Positions 1-5,794 of a stretch of 7,489 nt of DNA are shown piece by piece (the stretch's first letter is position 1; each line of letters starts with the position of its first letter). This stretch comes from Anaerolineae bacterium. Lineage in GTDB: Bacteria; Chloroflexota; Anaerolineae; Aggregatilineales; Phototrophicaceae. The stretch spans positions 1 to 7,489 of the forward strand of contig JANQRM010000456.1 of assembly GCA_028284565.1 (NCBI GenBank). The letters run 5' to 3'. A program made the position numbers and the translations under genes. The notes under the pieces were generated by a model. The model had not been told where the DNA came from. It did not search any database and saw only the letters and a program-made list of their open reading frames with translations.

Positions 1-796
1 GCGATTTCATCATGCGTCCCATTACATTCCGCGATAGTGGACGCGGTAGCACTTTTGTCATCACAAAGGTCATCAAGCTGTTGCGCCAGCCCGGAACAAA
101 CGCCGTTTTCTTGCCGAGTCGATCTAGTGTCTGTGCCACCACATCATGCGCGCTCATGGCAGGCACACCCGGCATTCCGTCTTGATGTCCCATCACTTGT
201 GTGAGCATGTCCGTCTGCGTCGGTCCGGGAGATACAGTGAGGACATCCACGCCGTGTGCTTTTAATTCGTATGCAATGCCTTCAGCAAAGGTCAACAATT
301 GCGACTTACTCGCGGCATAATTTGCCATATAGGGTGATGGTGCATAGCCTGCACTCGACCCGACGAAGATGACTCCGCCACGCCCACGTTCCTGCATCCC
401 TTGTCCAAATTCATGCGTCAATATCAGGGGCGCACGAGTATTCAAATCAAGCGTCTTGAGTTCACGCTCTAAATCATTGCCCAAGAATTCGCCCTGCACA
501 ACCATGCCCGCATTGTTCACCAGCAAGCCAATGTCGATGCCTTGCGTGGCTTTGCGGATGTCGTCGATAAAGTCGGGTGCGGTCAAATCGGCAACGACCA
601 CTTTCGTCTGGATGTTGTATCGGGTGTTCAATTGCTCAGCGAGTGCATTGAGTTCCGCTTCACGCCGAGCCACCAGCACAAGATTCATCCCGCGTTCTGC
701 CAATTGAATGGCGAATTCTGCGCCGATGCCCGATGATGCGCCCGTAATCAACGCCCATTGTCCGTACTTATCTTGAAATGCCTGTCGAGGGGTCAT
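1..796 (-). CDS. SDR-family NAD(P)-dependent oxidoreductase (DltE/YqjQ-like), 3' end outside window
   Basis: Classical short-chain dehydrogenase/reductase, expected to be a cytosolic NAD(P)-dependent alcohol/ketone oxidoreductase. The substrate cannot be read from sequence. Translating the minus strand from 796 gives 265 codons with no stop before the window edge, close to full family length. Visible motifs: cofactor loop TGASSGIG at residues 18-25, VARR at 42-45 (the basic residues suggest NADP(H)), D70 in VVVADL, NNAG at 94-97, N119, catalytic S147, Y160 and K164 (YAASK), and SPGPTQTDM at 189-197. The start at 796 is supported by GAGGA-type Shine-Dalgarno bases (804-807) seven bases upstream; the ATG at 800 is in another frame and stops within 11 codons. 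It lies 91 bp downstream of the Rrf2 regulator on the same strand, so co-transcription or control by it is likely. The family is near certain, the substrate unknown. Confidence 0.95.
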   Translation of the reverse strand, partial: MTPRQAFQDKYGQWALITGASSGIGAEFAIQLAERGMNLVLVARREAELNALAEQLNTRYNIQTKVVVADLTAPDFIDDIRKATQGIDIGLLVNNAGMVVQGEFLGNDLERELKTLDLNTRAPLILTHEFGQGMQERGRGGVIFVGSSAGYAPSPYMANYAASKSQLLTFAEGIAYELKAHGVDVLTVSPGPTQTDMLTQVMGHQDGMPGVPAMSAHDVVAQTLDRLGKKTAFVPGWRNSLMTFVMTKVLPRPLSRNVMGRMMKS

Positions 797-860
797 ACAT
801 TTTCCTCTATGTAGTTTGTGTATCGTGTGTGGTTGATACAGATGAAATGCAACCAATCTT

Positions 861-877
861 GTTACAATTCGTTACAA
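861..877. repeat. Tandem direct repeat GTTACAA, 10-bp period, upstream of the SDR gene
   Basis: GTTACAA occurs at 861-867 and again at 871-877, so the copies are one helical turn apart. They lie in the 91-bp gap between the Rrf2 stop codon and the SDR start. Such phased repeats can be activator or repressor half-sites. I could not place a good promoter for the SDR gene relative to them. The repeat is seen directly; its role is inference. Confidence 0.35.
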
Positions 878-887
878 ATAGAAAGGG

Positions 888-1322
888 CTACGCTTTATCT
901 GCCCGAATAGCCTCTTGGAAATCAGCAATCGTATATTTTGTGAGGACACTTTGCAGTGCTGATTCCACATCGTAGAACACATTCTTAAGGAGTCCCTGCA
1001 TCTGTGAGCCAATCATGCACCACTCAGCAGGTTTGTTGGGATGAAGGGCGAAGATTTCTTCCTTGCCCAACGCCTGATGCACATCCCACAAGCTAATCTC
1101 ATGGGCGGGACGGGCGAGTTCTGCGCCACCTCTTGAGCCTGCGATGATATTGACCAAGCCCGCTTCTTTCAACTGCCCCAAGATGCGCCGAATCACCACC
1201 GGATTCGTGTTCACGCTCTCCGCAAGCCGTTGGGAATTAATGGGTTGGTCGGGAACCAGTTGCTTCAAAACCGATAAGGCGGTCAAGATATGGCTGGCAA
1301 CCGTCAGGCGACTGTTTGTCAT
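888..1322 (-). CDS. Rrf2-family transcriptional regulator (YwnA-like, lacking the Fe-S cysteine cluster)
   Basis: DNA-binding regulator of 144 residues, the usual Rrf2 length. The N-terminus (MTNSRLTVASHILTAL) is the typical first helix. The winged HTH includes the recognition region around 36-57 and the GSRGG wing at 62-66, followed by the SLWDV segment and a dimerisation helix. Rrf2 proteins such as IscR and NsrR hold a cluster with three cysteines in the 90-110 region; here only C102 is present, so it probably senses something other than Fe-S, as in CymR- or YwnA-type members. The start is ATG at 1322, with GAGGA four bases upstream. An in-frame TTG at 1373 would add 17 residues, but that TTG is the first three bases of a TTGACA -35 box, so it should not be translated. 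The SDR gene follows on the same strand and is the probable target, together with its own promoter. Confidence 0.92.
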   Translation of the reverse strand: MTNSRLTVASHILTALSVLKQLVPDQPINSQRLAESVNTNPVVIRRILGQLKEAGLVNIIAGSRGGAELARPAHEISLWDVHQALGKEEIFALHPNKPAEWCMIGSQMQGLLKNVFYDVESALQSVLTKYTIADFQEAIRADKA

Positions 1323-1340
1323 CTCGTCCTCAGTATCTGT

Positions 1341-1353
1341 AACTAAGATAGTT
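1341..1353. promoter_or_regulatory. Inverted repeat over the -10 box, candidate Rrf2 autoregulatory operator
   Basis: The minus strand reads AACTA-TCT-TAGTT: two perfect 5-bp arms around three bases, covering the -10 hexamer. A dimeric repressor bound here would block its own promoter, as is common for Rrf2 regulators. The arms are short, so chance is possible. Confidence 0.4.
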
Positions 1354-1373
1354 GCATTTAATTCGCTTGTCAA
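1345..1373 (-). promoter_or_regulatory. Sigma70-type promoter of the Rrf2-SDR block
   Basis: On the minus strand there is a perfect -35 TTGACA (1373-1368), a 17-base spacer, and -10 TATCTT (1350-1345, four of six consensus bases). The predicted start point near 1338 gives a leader of about 15 bases that carries the GAGGA ribosome site. Hexamers and spacing were read directly; activity is inferred. Confidence 0.7.
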
Positions 1374-1398
1374 GGAGATAGATGAGTTCTAACATATT

Positions 1399-1411
1399 TC
1401 TGATAATCAGA
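1399..1411. repeat. 13-bp palindrome (TCTGAT-A-ATCAGA)
   Basis: Perfect 6-bp arms around a single base, in the 171-bp spacer (1323-1493) between the transporter-like gene and the Rrf2 gene, starting 25 bp beyond the Rrf2 -35 box. Nearby, TCTGAGT is repeated at 1420-1426 and 1438-1444. It could be a regulator site. It is too short and lacks a T-run, so it is not a convincing terminator. Confidence 0.3.
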
Positions 1412-1493
1412 TTCTTCCATCTGAGTCCTTCGTTTTCTCTGAGTTAATGTCCTTATTTTTTCGGTATCCAACTTCTTCTGCCAAGCAAACGGC

Positions 1494-2360
1494 TTACTCC
1501 TGAAGTCGTGATGAGATTTCCTGCAGGCGGATCACTTGTTGAATAAAAAGAGGCAAAGTAACAATGCTCTCAATATATTGGAAGACATACATCAAAGCAG
1601 AGAAAACCAACCCAAAGTTGATAATACCGCCCTCAATCACAGCAATAGGAGAATAGATAAGCAGGACAATAATGCCTAACCAAATGACAGCATAATTGAC
1701 CGTCTCTAGGTCTGAAAGGTGGATGTTCCATTTCATTACCGCGCTGAAATGTTTTGCGATCAATCCGTGTTGTTGTGTAGATAACACCTCAACTTGTTTT
1801 TCGAGTTCGTCATTATACGCTTTGTTGAAACGAAAATTCCATCTGCCACTCAACATATAGATGGCGATCATCAATCCCAAGAGAGCCATACAAGCAAAAA
1901 AGACAGAGGTGTTGAGCGATAGAATAATCAAAAGCACCCCAACAACACCGATCAAACTTTCCACAATCATAGGGAATGAGTTTTCGAGAAATTCAACAAA
2001 CTCAGTCAGGAGATTAGAGCGGGCAACGATGGCTGAGAGCGGTGTATTTTTTTGTTGTTCGCGTTCAACCATCTCACTGGAAATCGTCGTGTATATTCCA
2101 GCATAAGCGCGAGTATCATAGAATCGTCGACCACTCCCAATCAGCAATGCCAATCCACCTAATATGCCCAAAGAAATTAGTTCGGTTGTGCTTTGTTGAA
2201 GTAGTCCATTGATGCTATTGCCAATAAATAAGGGAAATAGCAAACCAAGAATGGACTCAAGCAAGACCAAGGTCATTGTAAAGGTGATACGCCCACGAAA
2301 ACGGGACAGCAAACCTCTTAGACTGATGGTTGGATGGCTTTTTACTGTCGAGACTTGCAT
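1494..2360 (-). CDS. ABC transporter six-transmembrane-domain protein without ATPase domain (ABC_membrane_3-like)
   Basis: Integral membrane protein of 288 residues resembling the transmembrane half of type I ABC exporters. Six hydrophobic segments lie at about 26-47, 60-79, 129-148, 152-171, 221-238 and 244-264, with a long charged stretch between segments 4 and 5 as in exporter intracellular loops. The C-terminal LPLFIQQVIRLQEI segment looks like the linker that normally leads into the nucleotide-binding domain, but the protein stops there: there is no Walker A, signature or Walker B motif, and no ATPase gene is in the window. This matches the stand-alone family annotated as ABC six-transmembrane-domain proteins. 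ATG 2360 follows the TetR stop after one base (TAAGATG), which suggests translational coupling. A TTG at 2372 would give 292 residues and an 11-base overlap. Function (export, or partner of a distant ATPase) is unproven. Confidence 0.82.
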   Translation of the reverse strand: MQVSTVKSHPTISLRGLLSRFRGRITFTMTLVLLESILGLLFPLFIGNSINGLLQQSTTELISLGILGGLALLIGSGRRFYDTRAYAGIYTTISSEMVEREQQKNTPLSAIVARSNLLTEFVEFLENSFPMIVESLIGVVGVLLIILSLNTSVFFACMALLGLMIAIYMLSGRWNFRFNKAYNDELEKQVEVLSTQQHGLIAKHFSAVMKWNIHLSDLETVNYAVIWLGIIVLLIYSPIAVIEGGIINFGLVFSALMYVFQYIESIVTLPLFIQQVIRLQEISSRLQE

Positions 2361-2361
2361 C

Positions 2362-2904
2362 TTAATTACCAAAACCTTTCATCAATGTTTCATAGACGAG
2401 CGATGGGGCTTGATTAGGAGCAATATCTCCGTCCTGTATGGACACCCAAGCGGTGTAAATGAGATTGTCAAAGACCGCAACGATCCATGCGGTGGGAATA
2501 TCTAGCCGAAATTTCCCTTCCTGTTTCATGAATTCAATTAATTGTCCTAGCTCTTTATCTTGTCGTTCATAGACTTGTTTCACCTCAGCATCAGTCCATA
2601 CATCAAATTCGTCTGTCGACAAAAAATGGAAACGCTCACCAATCGGAATCAAGACTTCGATAATGGCATAAAGCAAGTCGTGAGATGGCATAGCTTGTTG
2701 GAGGAGGGGGCGAACAGCCTCATCAATCTCTTGTAAAGAAAAGAGGGCGAGTGCCTTAATCAGATCATCACGCTTGGCAAAGTAGCGATACAAAGTGGCT
2801 CGTCCAATCCCGATTTTCTCCGCTAGTTCTGCAAACGTTGCACCGGGATTCTTAGCTAAGACAGCGGCGGCACCTTTAAGGATTTCATCTTTGGTCGACA
2901 TCAT
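2362..2904 (-). CDS. TetR/AcrR-family transcriptional regulator
   Basis: Repressor-type regulator of 180 residues. The N-terminal HTH is clear: FAELAEKIGIGRATLYRYF at 24-42 followed by AKRDDLIKAL, the diagnostic TetR helix 2-4 region. Residues 55-175 form the helical ligand-binding and dimerisation domain, with no recognisable specificity motif. There are two adjacent ATGs (2904 and 2901) and no strong Shine-Dalgarno site, so either may start translation. It is the first gene of a two-gene unit with the six-TM transporter-like protein, the usual arrangement of a drug- or metabolite-sensing repressor with its exporter. The promoter upstream overlaps a strong repeat array (2928-2953), so autoregulation is likely. 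The inducer is unknown. Confidence 0.93.
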   Translation of the reverse strand: MMSTKDEILKGAAAVLAKNPGATFAELAEKIGIGRATLYRYFAKRDDLIKALALFSLQEIDEAVRPLLQQAMPSHDLLYAIIEVLIPIGERFHFLSTDEFDVWTDAEVKQVYERQDKELGQLIEFMKQEGKFRLDIPTAWIVAVFDNLIYTAWVSIQDGDIAPNQAPSLVYETLMKGFGN

Positions 2905-2927
2905 AATACTCGAGTTTGTGATAAATT

Positions 2928-2953
2928 TGTCTCTAATGAGACATTATTGTCTC
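2928..2953. promoter_or_regulatory. Triple half-site operator array for the TetR regulator
   Basis: Three copies of one hexamer in alternating orientation: TGTCTC at 2928-2933, its complement GAGACA at 2938-2943, and TGTCTC at 2948-2953. Each is separated by exactly four bases, giving a 10-bp period and two overlapping 16-bp palindromes. The array lies 24-49 bp upstream of the TetR start and overlaps the predicted -10 box. This is the expected layout of a TetR operator. The repeats are seen directly; binding is inferred. Confidence 0.75.
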
Positions 2954-2974
2954 AAAGCTGTCATTTCTTGTCAA
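2946..2974 (-). promoter_or_regulatory. Predicted promoter of the tetR-transporter unit
   Basis: The minus strand has a perfect -35 TTGACA (2974-2969), a 17-base spacer and -10 GACAAT (2951-2946, four of six). An alternative -10 AATAAT (2948-2943) would need a 20-base spacer. Either way the -10 falls within the TGTCTC array, so a bound repressor would occlude it. Confidence 0.55.
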
Positions 2975-3074
2975 CCACATTCTGTAAAAAGTATGTAAGA
3001 AAACCGATTAGACCGTGTTCTCTCCATTCAAAGCGGTAGAAACTAAGACATCGAATGAGGCAGAGCCAGAGTAG

Positions 3075-3102
3075 TTGACGTACATCATTTTTCTTGTATA
3101 CA
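3075..3102 (+). promoter_or_regulatory. Predicted promoter of the AT-rich membrane protein gene
   Basis: TTGACG (3075-3080, five of six) is followed by a 16-base spacer and TATACA (3097-3102, four of six). The leader would be about 40 bases. The surrounding spacer (2905-3150) shows no other gene; its left end holds the TetR operator and promoter. Confidence 0.45.
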
Positions 3103-3150
3103 CTCTAATTACTAATATTACATTGCTACCAAATTGTTGGATGGCTTCTT

Positions 3151-3969
3151 ATGGCAGAGGCATTTGATACTTTTACTATTCTTATAGAATATTTTATCAA
3201 CTTACCACATTCATTAGGAGAGTTATTGAATGAGCAATTTGAAGGATTCGAAGTAATCACTGGAATAGCAGTTGTTATTATCATTGGATTTTTCTTGTTA
3301 GCAGGAGCTGTGAATTTCAAGGATAGACATGGAAATCCTGATCCTCAGCAAGGATTTAAGAACATAGTAATTGTGATTGTTGGCTTACCATTGATCTTCT
3401 TATGTGCAGGCTTTTGGGGATATGCAGATCTAGACGAAACTGCCAAGTATTTTTGGTACACACCGCTCTATTTGGGTGTACTTGCTTCAGCAATATTTCT
3501 AGTGTTAGGTAGTTTGACGCTTGGATGGTGGGGAGGGACTCGTTTGCCTGTTACCATCATCATTGCCGTTATTGCATTCATAACGTCTAGATTTATAGTT
3601 GAATCAAATCTGGTTGTGTTAGTATTGCTCATTGTAGTCCTTATTTCGAGTTTATCTGTTGTCTATCTATTTGCCAAGTTAAACAATAGGACTGCACCTA
3701 GAATCGTGCTTGCAATCTATGGTGTTAGTCTTTTTGTTGCAACTATATTTGGTTCAATTCACAGACCTGAAGTTATTCAATATTTTGCTACTAACGCTAC
3801 TGAAGACACTCTTTATAGTTTGGCGGATAAAAGCTTGGTCTTTTTTGTTCAAGCACTTGAGTTTTTATTTCCCCTTTTATGGACTTTTGGATTCATATTC
3901 GGTTCAATAGAGTTTCTCCGTAAAAACTTGAAACTCAATACTCCAGAGACTCAACAGCCGGGAACCTGA
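3151..3969 (+). CDS. Seven-helix membrane protein of unknown family
   Basis: I do not recognise this 272-residue protein. Hydrophobic segments lie at about 35-54, 71-91, 104-125, 132-149, 153-175, 184-203 and 228-254, so about seven transmembrane helices are expected. An amphipathic N-terminus of about 34 residues (acidic, with SLGELLNEQFEGFE) precedes them, and a short polar tail ends in QQPGT. A hydrophilic loop at 55-70 contains NFKDRHGNPDPQQG, and another lies at about 204-227. I see no catalytic, nucleotide-binding or transporter motif. The start at 3151 has only a weak GGATGG (3139-3144) as ribosome site. The ATG at 3141 is in another frame and closes after eight codons. Lines sampled from the gene are about one-third GC, against roughly 40-60% in lines sampled from neighbouring genes, so it may be acquired. 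It converges on the AlkD-like gene with an 18-bp gap. The coding call is firm; the function is unknown. Confidence 0.8.
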   Translation: MAEAFDTFTILIEYFINLPHSLGELLNEQFEGFEVITGIAVVIIIGFFLLAGAVNFKDRHGNPDPQQGFKNIVIVIVGLPLIFLCAGFWGYADLDETAKYFWYTPLYLGVLASAIFLVLGSLTLGWWGGTRLPVTIIIAVIAFITSRFIVESNLVVLVLLIVVLISSLSVVYLFAKLNNRTAPRIVLAIYGVSLFVATIFGSIHRPEVIQYFATNATEDTLYSLADKSLVFFVQALEFLFPLLWTFGFIFGSIEFLRKNLKLNTPETQQPGT

Positions 3970-3987
3970 TTTAGTGTAGTAGTTGAC

Positions 3988-4689
3988 CTATTTTCTCCCA
4001 GTATCTAGCTTCTTCTGCGTTTCCCGTACTGCAATCGCTGGCAAGGACTCACGGTTCGCATCCAAATAGTGATGAATCTCCGCATGATGTTGGCGCGTCC
4101 CTTCACGCAATAACCAAGAGATGGCTTTGGTGATGAGCTTGTCCGTCTCATGCTTCAGTGTCTCGACCAAGTCCAATGCCAACTGCAACACCTGTACCTG
4201 ATCCGAGCGAATCGGCTTCACCAACAACACCAGACTCGCCCGCCGTTTATTGATATTGTCATCCACCGACAAGCGACGCAAAAAGCTATTCCACGACTCC
4301 CAATCCGAGAGCAAATCCTCCACCGTGAAGGTCGATTGACAGGTGCTATCCACTTCCTTCCAACCAACGAGTTGTCCCAGCCAGATGTCCAATTGCTCAA
4401 GCGGGAGTTGTCGCCGGAATGTTGGGAATTCAGCCATCAACATCCCTGCGATTTGTCGCTCATCAATCGAATCGCTGTGATACAACTGATCCAAGGTTGC
4501 CAACCAATCCTCATAGGTCAGCGTGGACTTGTGTTCAGCTTTCCATGCTTTGACCATTTCACGTAAGGTCGGCACACGCACTTGCCACCAGATATGCTCA
4601 CTCCCCGACTCCGGGTCACGCGACGTTTCGTCTACGCCATCTGGTTTATGAGCCAGAATTTGTTGATGAAAATACTCGGCATGAATCAT
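3988..4689 (-). CDS. AlkD-like DNA alkylation repair glycosylase (HEAT-repeat family)
   Basis: Predicted cytosolic repair enzyme that would excise alkylated purines (3- and 7-methyl type) without base flipping, as known for Bacillus AlkD. It has 233 residues, a typical length, made of consecutive helical HEAT-like repeats. Active-site residues known from B. cereus AlkD (Trp109, Asp113, Trp187) match W110 and D114 in GWKEVDS and W192 in KAISWLLRE, with family-like spacing. The C-terminal segment SLPAIAVRETQKKL is also typical. The conserved DNIW of AlkD is DNIN here, so one nearby aromatic is lost. I chose ATG 4689 because GAGGAAA (4699-4693) sits just upstream; ATG 4704 would add five residues and place that site inside the gene. 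It is divergent from a Gfo/Idh/MocA gene across 91 bp. Family assignment rests on my recall of the AlkD sequence. Confidence 0.87.
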   Translation of the reverse strand: MIHAEYFHQQILAHKPDGVDETSRDPESGSEHIWWQVRVPTLREMVKAWKAEHKSTLTYEDWLATLDQLYHSDSIDERQIAGMLMAEFPTFRRQLPLEQLDIWLGQLVGWKEVDSTCQSTFTVEDLLSDWESWNSFLRRLSVDDNINKRRASLVLLVKPIRSDQVQVLQLALDLVETLKHETDKLITKAISWLLREGTRQHHAEIHHYLDANRESLPAIAVRETQKKLDTGRK

Positions 4690-4713
4690 GGATTTCCTCA
4701 TCATAAGTCACAT

Positions 4714-4725
4714 TGATAGCTATCA
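4714..4725. promoter_or_regulatory. 12-bp perfect palindrome in the divergent spacer, possible operator
   Basis: TGATAGCTATCA is fully self-complementary and lies between the AlkD-like gene (start 4689) and the Gfo/Idh/MocA gene (start 4781), where one regulator could act on both. A 12-bp palindrome is expected by chance about twice in a window this size, so the position is the main argument. Confidence 0.3.
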
Positions 4726-4737
4726 TCTGCAAGGTAC

Positions 4738-4745
4738 AGTATACT
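4738..4745. promoter_or_regulatory. Symmetric -10 element (AGTATACT) readable on both strands
   Basis: TATACT, five of six to the -10 consensus, reads at 4740-4745 on the plus strand and at 4743-4738 on the minus strand. It could serve the Gfo gene (leader about 29 bases) or the AlkD-like gene (leader about 42 bases). Neither direction has a good -35 box at 16-18 bases, so the call is weak. Confidence 0.3.
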
Positions 4746-4780
4746 CGCGCAAATTGAGGTCTGGAAAGTTCACACAACAG

Positions 4781-5782
4781 ATGAAAACACATATCAATTG
4801 GGGCATTCTCTCCACCGCCAGAATCAACCGTCATCTAATTCCACAGATGCATAAGTCCGCACGCAGTCAGCTCTATGCGGTTGCCAGCCGTGACATCAAC
4901 AAAGCGCAAGCCTATGCTGACGAATGGGAGATTCCCAACGCCTATGGCAGTTATGAAGATTTGCTCAACGACCCAAAGATTGATGCGGTGTACATCTCCC
5001 TGCCCAACACCCTCCATGCTGAGTGGACCATTGCCGCGGCCAACGCGGGCAAACACATTCTCTGTGAAAAACCCATCGTGCAGACGCTCGACGATTTTGA
5101 CCGCATCGCCCAATCTGCACATGAGAACAAGGTTCACCTTGTCGAAGCCTTCGCCAATTTACACCATCCGCAACAACACCACATCTTGGCACTCCTTAAT
5201 GAAGGGCGCATAGGCAACTTGCAACAGATTGTCGGCTGGTTCTATTTTTATCTCGCACCAGAACGCACGGACAACATTCGCTTGAGTAGCACATTGGGTG
5301 GGGGCAGTCTGTGGGATATTGGCGTGTACACGAACGCGCTCTCTATCTTCTTTTCAGGAGGCAACGCACCGCAAGCCGTTTGGGGGATGAAAGTCATGGG
5401 CGAGTCCGGTGTGGACATTAACTTCACGGGACAACTGTACTTTACCAATAATGTAACCGCACAGATAACTTGTGGCTTCCGAAATCCCATGCGAGAAAGG
5501 TTGATCTTGGTCGGTGATGAAGGCGCAATCGAAATCCTCGAACCACACAATGCTAGTGGGGAACACGAAACGCAGGTGCTAGTGAATGACATTCACGGCA
5601 ATCAAGAGACTATCACCATCCCACCTAAGAATGTCTATCTGTCCGAAATCGAAGCGATGGAAGCCTGCATCCTCGACGATGCCGAACCCTTATTGCCTTT
5701 GTCCCTCAGCCGTGAATTCTTAAAGAGCATCTTAGCCCTACTCGAATCCGCAGAGACCAATGCACTCGTTCAGCTAACTTAG
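4781..5782 (+). CDS. Gfo/Idh/MocA-family oxidoreductase (dihydrodiol dehydrogenase/GFOR-like type)
   Basis: NAD(P)-dependent oxidoreductase of 333 residues, probably acting on a sugar, sugar derivative or related diol in the cytosol. The N-terminal Rossmann domain starts at INWGILSTARI (5-15). CEKP at 95-98 supplies the conserved Lys97, and VEAFANLHHPQ (121-131) resembles the EAF-R-HPQ segment of this subgroup. The C-terminal domain has GGGSLWDIGVY at 173-183, with D179 and Y183 in the D-x3-Y spacing of glucose-fructose oxidoreductase, so the catalytic set looks intact. The open frame extends upstream to 4688, but the extra 31 residues overlap the AlkD-like start and look non-coding. ATG 4781 gives the usual N-terminus, although its ribosome site is weak (GGAAAG at 4763-4768, 12 bases away). 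It converges on a second member of the family 12 bp downstream. The substrate is not identifiable. Confidence 0.93.
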   Translation: MKTHINWGILSTARINRHLIPQMHKSARSQLYAVASRDINKAQAYADEWEIPNAYGSYEDLLNDPKIDAVYISLPNTLHAEWTIAAANAGKHILCEKPIVQTLDDFDRIAQSAHENKVHLVEAFANLHHPQQHHILALLNEGRIGNLQQIVGWFYFYLAPERTDNIRLSSTLGGGSLWDIGVYTNALSIFFSGGNAPQAVWGMKVMGESGVDINFTGQLYFTNNVTAQITCGFRNPMRERLILVGDEGAIEILEPHNASGEHETQVLVNDIHGNQETITIPPKNVYLSEIEAMEACILDDAEPLLPLSLSREFLKSILALLESAETNALVQLT

Positions 5783-5794
5783 CAAGTTGTGATT

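Noticed and set aside
369..736. Plus-strand open frames opposite the SDR gene
   Set aside because: They are antisense to a well-supported SDR with intact motifs, and their translations look like shadow sequence (Ser/Arg/Pro-rich).
1412..1493. Terminator for the tetR-transporter unit
   Set aside because: The bases after the stop at 1494 contain an A-rich stretch but no GC-rich stem followed by a T-run on the minus strand, so read-through into the Rrf2 gene cannot be excluded.
3141..3167. Eight-codon upstream ORF overlapping the start of the membrane protein gene
   Set aside because: No ribosome site precedes it, and such short frames arise easily by chance; not enough to call a leader peptide.
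4150..4566. Plus-strand 138-codon open frame opposite the AlkD-like gene
   Set aside because: The opposite strand carries the AlkD active-site residues and a good ribosome site; this frame has no recognisable features.
4688..4780. N-terminal extension of the first Gfo/Idh/MocA gene (31 extra residues)
   Set aside because: It overlaps the start of the divergent AlkD-like gene, lacks family similarity, and holds promoter-like elements. ATG 4781 gives the normal Rossmann start.
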